Positions 7,059-13,803 of a stretch of 24,705 nt of DNA are shown one piece after another. Every line of letters starts with the position of its first letter. Within the stretch, counting starts at the first letter, position 1. The stretch covers positions 30,811-55,515 of the forward strand of contig AQYM01000023.1 in NCBI GenBank assembly GCA_000380705.1. The letters run 5' to 3'. The notes beneath the pieces are model-generated. The model saw only the letters and a list, made by a program, of their open reading frames with translations, was not told where the DNA came from and made no database searches. The position numbers and the translations under genes are program-made. The stretch comes from Crenarchaeota archaeon SCGC AAA471-B05. GTDB lineage: Archaea > Thermoproteota > Thermoprotei > Gearchaeales > Gearchaeaceae.

Positions 7059-8708
7059 CTAATAAAGGGACGGCATATATGTCAATCTTACAAATGATAT
7101 AAAGAATATTAAAAGTAGTATTACAATTACTATAAAACATACTACTAAGCTACCTTTTTTACTTACGTTTGAGGTTTCTTTAATATCATAATTGGTAATG
7201 AAACCTTCAAAAATATTTTCGCCCTGTTTACCTAGTAATATAGTTAATAAAACATTTAATACAAACATTATACCTGCAGTGATTGCCAACGTTCCACCTA
7301 CTAATATCAAAGGAGAAATAGACCATGAAGGTAAGAGTGAAGAATTTATTAAAGTTCTTCTAGGTACCCCTTCATATCCTAACATTATCATAGATAGACC
7401 AAGTATTAAGATACCTAAAAAGAATAAATATATTTGAATCGTAACAAGTTTTATACTATAAATTCTTTTTGAAATTAAAATTGGCAACATATAATAAATT
7501 AGAGTCATAAATGCCAATGTTGTACCTCCTGCCACCATAAAATGGAAGTGACCTGGTACCCAGAATGTGTTATGGTAATTTAAGTTAGGCTGTAAAGTAG
7601 TTAGTGGTTGAGCCGTTATTCCTCCTATACCAAAGGATATAAGCACTAATACAATCGTAGCCATAGCTGGATTCTTCCAAGGTATTTTTCTTATCCATCC
7701 CAATAAACTTGTATGACCTGAGGAACGTAACGTAGCTTCAAGTGCGCCTAATAATGCAAAGGCATGTAGCATAGTAGGTACGGATAAAAAGTGAGAACCT
7801 ACGCTACCTGAAGCTTGTTTAAGAATTGTAGAGAAACCTGGATCAACTAATATATGATGGCCTATTCCAGGAATCACAAATAAAGTTACGAGGGCAAAGG
7901 CAAGTTTTGCGTATCTTTCGTTGATAAAGTTAATTGTTTTAAAACCTGTTCCTAAAACTATTAGTGCATAAAGTACAGCTATGGTTGCCACTACATTTAC
8001 ATATTGAGCATTATGACCCAACCCCCAGAAAAACCATCTATAAGTCATAGGATTTATAGAAATTAAACCAATTTTCCATGCAAGAGTATTAGTTAGAATT
8101 ATTATTCCTTGAAAAATCGCAGTTATCGCTATTATTCCTGCTATTGCTGCACCCCATGTAACTAAAGGAAGGGAGCCTTTGTAAGTCTCGTTAACCTTTG
8201 CTTTATAGATGTTTACAAAAAACAAAATAACTGCTACACCTGTTCCTAGCAGAAATAAGATGTAACCTGCATAAAATAAATTATCTGCTGCTAAAGGGGG
8301 GTAAGCTGTAAATAAAACATCTGATTCACCACTAAGAATTGAATATTCTACCAATATTTGACCATATAACATTGTTGTTAAGCTAGTTAATGCAATCTTG
8401 TAACCATGTATTGATTGGTTAAGTATCACTGTTGAAGTGAAGTATAAAAGGGCTACTTCGAACCATAGTATCCAAAAGATTAACATATTCATTCCATGCA
8501 AAGTCAACCATCTATAGTAATATTCGTGGTTTATATTTAAAAGAGAAAATAATTCGCTTATTCCTGACCTACCTATAGCAATAAAAATCGCTGCAATTCC
8601 TCCAATAACAATCGATACCAAAGCCATAAGGAAGTTTGCAAAAATTACTTGTTTAGTTTTATTATCTGCTTTAAACTTAACCAAATCCATAATATTTAGC
8701 TTATTCAT
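7059..8708 (-). CDS. Heme-copper terminal oxidase subunit I
   Basis: The catalytic subunit, 549 aa with about 13 helices, reduces O2 to water at a heme-CuB centre in the cytoplasmic membrane. Ligands are readable: H71 in LTLHGMN (low-spin heme), H232 in GHNAQY (CuB) with Y236 at the position of the His-cross-linked tyrosine, H284/H285 in GIGHHI (CuB), and H387/H389 in VPGHFHF (high-spin and low-spin heme). The usual HPEVY or HPIVY is HNAQY here. Its start overlaps the subunit II stop (ATGA), so translation is probably coupled. The subunit looks B-like rather than mitochondrial A-type, and relatedness to archaeal Fox or Dox oxidases is possible. I give no symbol because several oxidase types coexist in Sulfolobales. 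Confidence 0.92.
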   Translation of the reverse strand: MNKLNIMDLVKFKADNKTKQVIFANFLMALVSIVIGGIAAIFIAIGRSGISELFSLLNINHEYYYRWLTLHGMNMLIFWILWFEVALLYFTSTVILNQSIHGYKIALTSLTTMLYGQILVEYSILSGESDVLFTAYPPLAADNLFYAGYILFLLGTGVAVILFFVNIYKAKVNETYKGSLPLVTWGAAIAGIIAITAIFQGIIILTNTLAWKIGLISINPMTYRWFFWGLGHNAQYVNVVATIAVLYALIVLGTGFKTINFINERYAKLAFALVTLFVIPGIGHHILVDPGFSTILKQASGSVGSHFLSVPTMLHAFALLGALEATLRSSGHTSLLGWIRKIPWKNPAMATIVLVLISFGIGGITAQPLTTLQPNLNYHNTFWVPGHFHFMVAGGTTLAFMTLIYYMLPILISKRIYSIKLVTIQIYLFFLGILILGLSMIMLGYEGVPRRTLINSSLLPSWSISPLILVGGTLAITAGIMFVLNVLLTILLGKQGENIFEGFITNYDIKETSNVSKKGSLVVCFIVIVILLLIFFISFVRLTYMPSLY

Positions 8709-9223
8709 GTTATCACCTCTATGATCATTCTCATTTCTCCATGACCGTAACCGCAGTACTCACTGCAAATAACATAATATTTCCCTTCTTTATTAAAGTT
8801 TATTGTAAAGCCGTAAGTCATTCCAGGCATAACCATTAAATTATATACAACACCATTTCCTACTATAGTAAAACCATGTATTACATCTAAGCTTGCAACA
8901 TAGAACCTATAGTCCGTATTTTTTTTAAGTATTATTTTTTGAACAGACCAATAGTATTGTTGTGCTGCAATGTAGATGTCTACGTTTGGAGGAATAAACT
9001 TATTGTTATATTCTCTTGAAAAATTTATTGCCATTTCCTTAAAAACATAAGGATCGATTTCCTTTGAATAAGAAGGAACCTGGTGCTTCGAATCGAAAAT
9101 ATGCCAAGTAACTGTTGTTGTAGCTAAAATTATTGCAACAATAAAAGCTGTTATAATCCATATCTTTTCTTCCTTGCTGAATTTCTTATACCAATCTTCA
9201 AAGGATCTAGATATGAGTGCCAT
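8705..9223 (-). CDS. Terminal oxidase subunit II with a CuA site
   Basis: A single N-terminal helix (about 20-40, IWIITAFIVAIILATT) anchors an outward-facing cupredoxin domain. The CuA ligands are complete: H116 in DVIHGF and the loop CSEYCGYGHGEM (C153, E155, C157, H161, M164). An aromatic patch QQYYWSV (about 88-94) precedes it, as in other CuA proteins. CuA indicates a protein electron donor rather than quinol directly, unlike quinol oxidases that have lost CuA. The frame is open from an ATG at 9256 (183 aa). I choose the ATG at 9223 (172 aa) because it follows the stop of the small upstream gene by one base, whereas 9256 would overlap that gene by 32 nt. Confidence 0.88.
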   Translation of the reverse strand: MALISRSFEDWYKKFSKEEKIWIITAFIVAIILATTTVTWHIFDSKHQVPSYSKEIDPYVFKEMAINFSREYNNKFIPPNVDIYIAAQQYYWSVQKIILKKNTDYRFYVASLDVIHGFTIVGNGVVYNLMVMPGMTYGFTINFNKEGKYYVICSEYCGYGHGEMRMIIEVIT

Positions 9224-9224
9224 T

Positions 9225-9368
9225 TTAGGGTTTATGTGGCGGTGAATGTATTCCATGCATATTCATTATTTCAAGTAGGACCCATAATCCATAGGTTGCC
9301 ATTATCGCTAATGCTAGTGTTGCCCATAGCCACAAATTATCCAACAGGCTAATTTTTTTGCTCATCAT
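9225..9368 (-). CDS. 47-aa single-helix protein, probable small oxidase subunit
   Basis: Two ATG codons (9368, 9365) open a short frame: a basic start (SKKIS), one hydrophobic helix from about residue 13 to 35 (WLWATLALAIM and on), then a short His-rich tail (NMHGIHSPPHK). It is the first gene of the oxidase operon and ends one base before the preferred start of subunit II. Small one-helix subunits are known in heme-copper oxidases, for example subunit IIa of Thermus ba3 oxidase, so a structural role beside subunits I and II is likely. The His/Met-rich tail could alternatively touch copper. It is easy to miss because of its size. The operon context makes it convincing. Confidence 0.75.
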   Translation of the reverse strand: MMSKKISLLDNLWLWATLALAIMATYGLWVLLEIMNMHGIHSPPHKP

Positions 9369-9400
9369 GTTAGACTAAATTTAGCATGAATAAAAATTAG

Positions 9401-9418
9401 ACCCTAAAATATTAGGGT
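9401..9418. promoter_or_regulatory. Perfect inverted repeat in the oxidase promoter region
   Basis: ACCCTAA (9401-9407), a 4-nt spacer, then TTAGGGT (9412-9418). It lies 33-50 nt upstream of the first start codon of the oxidase operon, just above or overlapping the expected BRE/TATA position on the minus strand. A GC-containing palindrome here in AT-rich DNA is best read as an operator or as part of the promoter. The bound factor is unknown; the MarR-type and HTH_10 regulators in this window are candidates by proximity only. Confidence 0.5.
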
Positions 9419-9553
9419 AACTTTCTCCTTTATCTAAAGGACTAGACTTTCAATCTTTTGTAAAGTCATACTAAAGATTTTGAAATTCTAGTTATTTAAA
9501 AGAAGTATTTAGCCAAATAAAATTTTTATTAAAGATACTTAAAGATAGGTTAT

Positions 9554-9811
9554 ATGCAAAATCCAAATTCACTTAAATACAATCTAAGTAAGGCATTGTT
9601 TATAAGCATAATAGCAGCGGTAATAATAGAAATAATATTTCTCATTTTAGCTTTAGGAATTATAAGTTATACTGGATTATTCACGTTACCTTACGTATTT
9701 ATTCTATTCTTATTAACAGGTTTAGCCATGTTAGCTTATAAATTCTTTATAAACGGTCTTAACCATTCAAGAAGAATTGCTAAAAGGTTAATTCCGTTAG
9801 GGATTTATTAG
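9554..9811 (+). CDS. N-terminal part of a split membrane protein
   Basis: An 85-aa frame with two hydrophobic helices (about 12-37 and 43-62) followed by a basic stretch (HSRRIAKR) and LIPLGIY, then a stop. The downstream frame reads LALAGLIINLLG directly after this point, so both belong to one protein of about 170 aa with four or more helices. Adding one T to the three-T run at 9804-9806 gives GILLALAGLI and restores a single frame. Helical plan and length resemble small Sulfolobales membrane proteins of unknown function. It is transcribed divergently from the oxidase operon, with an AT-rich TTTTTATTAAAG region before the ATG. Confidence 0.6.
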   Translation: MQNPNSLKYNLSKALFISIIAAVIIEIIFLILALGIISYTGLFTLPYVFILFLLTGLAMLAYKFFINGLNHSRRIAKRLIPLGIY

Positions 9812-10074
9812 CCTTAGCTGGATTAATTATCAATTTGTTGGGTATAATTTATGGTATATTTTTATTGATTCTTGCATATTATATCGAACTTATTACAGGA
9901 TACTTTATGAAAAGAGATTTTATTCTGTATGATTATAAAGGTACTCGAATATTTTTAATAGGTCTATTTATATTTGTACTCAGTTTACCTTTAATTTTGT
10001 ACAATATCTATTTAATTCTTATACCTGCTCTGGGTAACTTAATGAAAGGAATAGGATTAATTTGGAATTTATAA
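9802..10074 (+). pseudogene. C-terminal part of the split membrane protein
   Basis: Continuation of the preceding gene in the -1 frame. The open part is 9802-10074; its first possible start codon is a TTG at 9835 inside a hydrophobic helix (NLLGIIYGIFLL), which is not a natural beginning. It contains a helix at the start, a charged loop (FMKRDFILYDYKG) and two further helices, ending GLIWNL. The stop lies 6 nt before the end of the convergent MarR gene. Whether the protein is made depends on whether the missing base is real. Confidence 0.55.
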
Positions 10075-10079
10075 AAAAA

Positions 10080-10637
10080 CTATCTAGCTAAACTACTATG
10101 CTCTTTACAATCTATTCGTAAATCTTCAGGTTTAAGCTCTATATTTAATAGATTGCAATAAATCTTTTGGAAATTAAAATATGCACATGTGAAGCACATT
10201 CTTGTAAGACTTATCAAACCTCTTTTATACATTGAATTTATTAATTTCATTAAAATAATTAAAAGCTGCATCCTTTCTTCATAATTAAGTTCATTTAAAG
10301 CCTCAACTATTTTTGTATCCCATTTTATTAACTCTTCGATTAGTTTAGAACCTTTTTCTGTTAAAGAAATAACTCGGAATCTTTTATCTTTCCCCATTTC
10401 TATCTTTACTAATCCCTTATTTTTTAAAGTATTGATAGCTTCGCTAACAGTAGCTGTACTCAATTGGAATTCTTCAGAAATTGAACTTATATTTCTTAAA
10501 CTTTCTTCCCTGCTATATAAAAATAGCAAAATTTGGGCTTGTAAGTTACTTAATCCTAAATTTAAGGACTTAAGATTTAATGTATACTTAAATGCTCTAG
10601 ATATTCTTTCAAGTGCATAAATTATCTTATATTCCAT
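10080..10637 (-). CDS. MarR-family regulator with a C-terminal cysteine cluster
   Basis: Residues 1-140 form a MarR winged helix: a dimerisation helix, the HTH around ISEEFQLSTATVSEAINTL (53-71), and the wing KGLVKIEMGKDKRFRVISLT (74-93). The C-terminal extension carries C148 and C151 (CFTC), C161 (YCNL), then C177 and H180 (DCKEH). This pattern is also known in some bacterial MarR proteins and could hold a metal or an Fe-S cluster, or sense oxidation. MarR proteins usually repress themselves and neighbouring genes through palindromes; a 28-bp perfect palindrome lies 44-71 nt upstream. It is downstream of and co-directional with the DUF35 gene, separated by 74 nt of very AT-rich DNA. Confidence 0.85.
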   Translation of the reverse strand: MEYKIIYALERISRAFKYTLNLKSLNLGLSNLQAQILLFLYSREESLRNISSISEEFQLSTATVSEAINTLKNKGLVKIEMGKDKRFRVISLTEKGSKLIEELIKWDTKIVEALNELNYEERMQLLIILMKLINSMYKRGLISLTRMCFTCAYFNFQKIYCNLLNIELKPEDLRIDCKEHSSLAR

Positions 10638-10680
10638 ATAAAAATTATATATAACTAAAAATTTAAATTTTTCTATAATT

Positions 10681-10708
10681 TATATATTTTTGTATACAAA
10701 AATATATA
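10681..10708. promoter_or_regulatory. 28-bp perfect palindrome, candidate MarR operator
   Basis: TATATATTTTTGTA (10681-10694) is followed directly by its reverse complement (10695-10708), centred on GTATAC. It sits between the DUF35 stop (10712) and the MarR start (10637). A perfect 14-bp arm without spacer fits the symmetric site of a MarR dimer. The other reading is a bidirectional terminator of the thiolase/DUF35 operon, since each strand carries a run of T. Confidence 0.6.
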
Positions 10709-10711
10709 CTT

Positions 10712-11245
10712 TTATTCTATTATTGTAATAACATATGTTAAATATTCTTCAGGTAATCTTTTGGTAACCTTTAATCTTACTTTACTTCCTATTTTAATTT
10801 TTTGTATATCCTTTTCTTCTATCCATGCAGTTACATTTATTCCTTCCTTAAGTTTAGCAATACCTATAATATAGTCTTCATAATGGGAAAAACTATAGGG
10901 TTTAACGAATATTTTTGTAAAGGTAATAAGTTCTCCTTCACCGCTTAACTCAACCCATTCAACATTTTCCATTCTACATTTACCACATTCAGTTTGAGGA
11001 GGAAAATACAATTCATTACAGCTTAAACATTTTGTAGCATAAATCTTTCCTTCAAATAAACCTTCAAAGAACTTTTTAATTTTTTCCACCGAAATAATGT
11101 ATTTTATCCTTATTTCTCTATTGGAAACCCAAAGTGCTGTACCTAATTTTTGATCAGGAATTATTGGGAAGCCTAATATTTTCTTATTTTCTTTAGCAAA
11201 TTCTTCGAGTTTCTTAATACCTTCATCATATATTATTCTTTGCAT
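10712..11245 (-). CDS. DUF35 acyl-CoA-binding protein (zinc ribbon plus OB fold), thiolase partner
   Basis: 177 aa. After an extra N-terminal segment (1-40), a helix leads into a zinc ribbon with CLSC (73-76) and CGKC (87-90), spaced as in DUF35, followed by an OB-fold half (GEGELITFTKIF and onward). In archaea DUF35 proteins stand next to thiolases and, in the characterised methanogen complex, bridge acetyl-CoA thiolase to HMG-CoA synthase, holding the CoA group. Here the partner thiolase ends 4 nt upstream, so both are one operon. Members are usually nearer 130 aa, so the head of about 40 residues is unusual. No HMG-CoA synthase is present in the window. Confidence 0.85.
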   Translation of the reverse strand: MQRIIYDEGIKKLEEFAKENKKILGFPIIPDQKLGTALWVSNREIRIKYIISVEKIKKFFEGLFEGKIYATKCLSCNELYFPPQTECGKCRMENVEWVELSGEGELITFTKIFVKPYSFSHYEDYIIGIAKLKEGINVTAWIEEKDIQKIKIGSKVRLKVTKRLPEEYLTYVITIIE

Positions 11246-11249
11246 TTTA

Positions 11250-12428
11250 TCATCTGCTTAAAATTGTAACATAAGCATAATGACCTGTACCTCCTACATT
11301 ATGAGCCAAAGCAAGACCGTTTTTTATATCAGCTTGTCTTTGTTTTTCAACTTCATACTTTAATTGTTTTACTAATTCAACGAGCATAGAAATTCCTGTT
11401 GCACCCAAGGGATGACCCTTTGCCTTTAAACCTCCACTTAAATTCACAGGAATCATTCCTCCAATATATGTTTGTTTTTCACGAATAATTTTATACCCTT
11501 CACCTCTTTTAAATAATCCTAAATCTTCACAGGCTAGAATTTCTGCAATAGTAAAGCAATCGTGAACTTCAATAACATCGAATATTTTTGTTAATTTATC
11601 TTTATCTATATTAGCCTTTTTATATGCTTTATCTGCAGCTTCAACTGTAGCTTTTAAACTTAAGAAGTTTTCTCTTTTACTAAGATTTGAAGTATCGTTT
11701 GATGCTCCTATACTTCTTATCCAAATTGGTTCTTTAACCCCGCTTTTTCTTATGAAATCTTCACTGGCTAGTATAACAGTTGCTGAGCCATCTGAAATAG
11801 GACTACAATCATATAATTTTAAAGGCCAAGCAACATATCTAGAATTCATACATTCTTCCAAAGTTACTTCCTTTTGAAAATGAGCCTTTGGATTTCTTGC
11901 TCCATAATAATGATTTTTTATCGCTACTTCACATAAATCTTCTTCTTTTGCACCGTATTTATTCATATATGCAGTTGCATATAGGGCATAATAACCTGGA
12001 AAAGTTAAACCGAAATTTTCAAATTCCCAGAAGTAATTTCCTGCTCTTCCTATCATTTCAACAACTATAGGAGTGGTTGATTCATTCATTTTTTCTATTC
12101 CTATTACAGCTATAACTTCATGTTCACCACTTTTTATCATATCGTAGGCGATTTTTATTGCAGCACTGCCTGAAGCGCATGCAGCTTCAACTCTTAAAGT
12201 TCCTATACCTATTAATCCAAGGTATTCTCCTAAAGAGACGGCAGGCAAAGGTTCGCTGCTCCAAACTCCTACATTTGAAACTATAAGGAATGAAATGTCC
12301 TTCAAATCTATGTTCGAACTATTAATAGCTTCTTTAAAACTTTCATACGCAAGTTCATTAAAATTCACATCATTTCTTACTCCAAATTTTGAATAAGCTA
12401 CTCCTATGATTCCTACTTTTCTTTCCAT
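11250..12428 (-). CDS. Thiolase-superfamily acetyl-CoA acetyltransferase (archaeal/SCP2-like)
   Basis: A 392-aa thiolase. The nucleophile is C84 in ACASGSA, with H289 in VHDCFTIAE and H339 in KGHPLGATG; the last motif reads HNVGGTGH. In classical thiolases a second Cys stands in the final CxG motif, but archaeal/SCP2-type members have this HNxGG form. Probable reaction: condensation or cleavage of acyl-CoA thioesters, with acetoacetyl-CoA for mevalonate synthesis or beta-oxidation as alternatives. The frame is open from 12449. I choose the ATG at 12428 because family proteins begin with a strand like KVGIIGVAYSKFG, and an ATTTATAAAT box (12448-12457) lies about 25 nt upstream of it, as for a leaderless transcript. 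Confidence 0.9.
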   Translation of the reverse strand: MERKVGIIGVAYSKFGVRNDVNFNELAYESFKEAINSSNIDLKDISFLIVSNVGVWSSEPLPAVSLGEYLGLIGIGTLRVEAACASGSAAIKIAYDMIKSGEHEVIAVIGIEKMNESTTPIVVEMIGRAGNYFWEFENFGLTFPGYYALYATAYMNKYGAKEEDLCEVAIKNHYYGARNPKAHFQKEVTLEECMNSRYVAWPLKLYDCSPISDGSATVILASEDFIRKSGVKEPIWIRSIGASNDTSNLSKRENFLSLKATVEAADKAYKKANIDKDKLTKIFDVIEVHDCFTIAEILACEDLGLFKRGEGYKIIREKQTYIGGMIPVNLSGGLKAKGHPLGATGISMLVELVKQLKYEVEKQRQADIKNGLALAHNVGGTGHYAYVTILSR

Positions 12429-12447
12429 ATTTTTTAATTTCTTTTTC

Positions 12448-12457
12448 ATTTATAAAT
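12448..12457 (-). promoter_or_regulatory. TATA box of the thiolase/DUF35 operon
   Basis: ATTTATAAAT is itself palindromic and is centred about 25 nt before the chosen thiolase start at 12428, the distance expected for an archaeal promoter on a leaderless mRNA. It also lies just before the divergent gene at 12460, so the two promoters overlap and may compete. Confidence 0.55.
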
Positions 12458-12459
12458 TA

Positions 12460-12816
12460 ATGATGATGGATTTAAGAATAATAAATAAGGAAGAACTCTT
12501 AGCTTTAAAGTTTGCTATAATAGATTATTTTAAAGAAGAAGGTAAGAATTTAAATTTATTTGAATTGGATAGTTATGCAAAGGAGTTCAAAACTAATTTT
12601 CTTTATTTTAGTTTTGAAAATAAAACAATTAATATTGTATGGGTATATGATGAAGAAAGAATTGAAAACGATTTAGTACATGAAATACTTCATAAAGTAA
12701 TTTATGAATTAGAAGGAAAGGAAACATCAATAAAATACGATAATGTTTCAAATTTAATAGAAAAAGAAAAAAGTAATAGTATATTTAATATGATAGAAAA
12801 AAGTTATAAAAAATAG
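12460..12816 (+). CDS. Small HEXXH protein, possible minimal metalloprotease
   Basis: 118 aa, charged and soluble. The C-terminal half has the motif DLVHEILHKVIYELEG with H74, E75 and H78, the zinc-binding HEXXH of zincin proteases on an apparent helix. A glutamate after it (E83, E85 or E88) might serve as third ligand, but the usual spacing cannot be decided by eye. The N-terminal half may form alpha-beta-beta elements before the helix, as in short zincins. The frame extends upstream to 12406 through a Phe-rich segment, which I reject; three ATG codons follow one another at 12460, 12463 and 12466. It overlaps the convergent GNAT gene by 13 bp. An HEXXH sequence can also arise by chance. Confidence 0.6.
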   Translation: MMMDLRIINKEELLALKFAIIDYFKEEGKNLNLFELDSYAKEFKTNFLYFSFENKTINIVWVYDEERIENDLVHEILHKVIYELEGKETSIKYDNVSNLIEKEKSNSIFNMIEKSYKK

Positions 12817-13319
12817 CATTCTTCTAATTCATATAAATTAATTTTTACATTTTTTAATTTTTTAATAAATAATATGTCATCTTCGTAAGCATGTAAATCT
12901 CTTACGAGCTTAAAGCCATTTTCCATTCTTCTTATTAAACAATCAATTAAAAAACCTTTGTAATTATTTTTTAAGAAAAAACTTATAGCTGCTTTGTTTT
13001 CAATTCTTGTGGTTGCAAAAGCTGAATCACATTTATGCAAAATAAAGTAATTTTCAGCGAAGGATAAAATTTTTGAGCCAATTCCTTTTCTTCTGTGACT
13101 TTCCTTAACTCCTATATACATTATTATTCCTCCTTTTATTCCAATAACAGGTCTTATTAAAACTAAACAAAAGCCTACCAAGGAATTATCATAATAACAT
13201 TCAATTAATTTGCCATTATTCAGCCAATATTTAAACCAATATAAATCGAATTCAGAGAAAATTTTAGAAGCAAGATTGATTACATTATCTTTATTTTTGG
13301 AGAATTCAATTCTTATCAT
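12804..13319 (-). CDS. GNAT-family N-acetyltransferase
   Basis: 171 aa. The acetyl-CoA pyrophosphate-binding motif A reads IGVKESHRRKGIGSKIL (about 69-85), with the R/KxxGxG pattern at R76-G81. Strands before it (SLVGFCLVLIRP) and motif B with ENKAAISFFLKNNY (about 107-120) complete the fold. The C-terminus is extended by about 40 residues (DDILFIKKLKN and on). The substrate is unknown: N-terminal amines, lysines or small amines are all possible. It is convergent with and overlaps the HEXXH gene. An AT-rich region upstream (13320-13340) should hold its promoter. Confidence 0.8.
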   Translation of the reverse strand: MIRIEFSKNKDNVINLASKIFSEFDLYWFKYWLNNGKLIECYYDNSLVGFCLVLIRPVIGIKGGIIMYIGVKESHRRKGIGSKILSFAENYFILHKCDSAFATTRIENKAAISFFLKNNYKGFLIDCLIRRMENGFKLVRDLHAYEDDILFIKKLKNVKINLYELEECYFL

Positions 13320-13390
13320 TATATAAAATAATATTTATGATAAAAATAATCTTAAGAATATTAACTCAAGAAATAAATAGGAAATCAAAA

Positions 13391-13625
13391 TTAGTATTGT
13401 AAAATAATTAATAATTTTGTAATATATAAATCAAATATGATTAAAAAGATATAAATTATTATTAAATTAATTAAGGTTACTATTGAACCTATTTTGAAAA
13501 ATTCAAGAAAGTTTTTTTGCAACCTCTTCTTTCTGCACTTTCAGATATATTAAATTACTTGCTGTTCCAATATAATGATAAATTCTCTGGGTTAATTGGT
13601 AAATAAGTTCCTATAAAGAAATTTT
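13391..13625 (-). pseudogene. C-terminal relic of an ArsB/SLC13-type anion permease
   Basis: On the minus strand three adjoining pieces in different frames read IGTASNLIYL, then ESAERRGCKKTFLNF, then KIGSIVTLINLIIIYIFLII, ending at a TAA (13393-13391). This order (GTxSN loop, EKxGY-like segment, F-x-K-I-G, final helix) is the C-terminal end of ArsB/NhaD/SLC13 ion permeases. At least two frameshifts separate the pieces and nothing of the N-terminal part is visible. A dead fragment left by deletion. Confidence 0.6.
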
Positions 13626-13666
13626 ATTTACATTAGAATTTTCATCTCTGAAGATTTTCCTTAGTA

Positions 13667-13700
13667 TCTCTCGCACGAAGGGCAAGAGGTCGTCCACTCA
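13667..13700 (+). mobile_element. IS200/IS605-like right-end hairpin scar
   Basis: ATCTCTCGCACGAAG followed by GGCAAGAGGTCGTC stands out as GC-containing sequence in AT-rich DNA. The arms CTCT..GC and GGC..AGAG can pair imperfectly. It resembles the scars at 19813-19846 and 22465-22505 (CTCTCGC - loop - GAG/GGATGAAGT). Assigned by resemblance only; no transposase is attached. Confidence 0.3.
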
Positions 13701-13803
13701 CTCTTCAAATAAAATATATAGCTTCGAATAGTTGGAGAATACTTGTCATCTATAAGGAAGGAAATAGGATTAACTATTTTTATCATATAAAAGATTTTTT
13801 ATT

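Noticed and set aside
7192..7437. 81-residue plus-strand frame inside oxidase subunit I
   Set aside because: Opposite-strand shadow of a gene with all heme and copper ligands.
12406..12459. Upstream N-terminal extension of the HEXXH protein
   Set aside because: Phe-rich extension covers the start and promoter of the thiolase gene; the triple ATG at 12460 is a better start.
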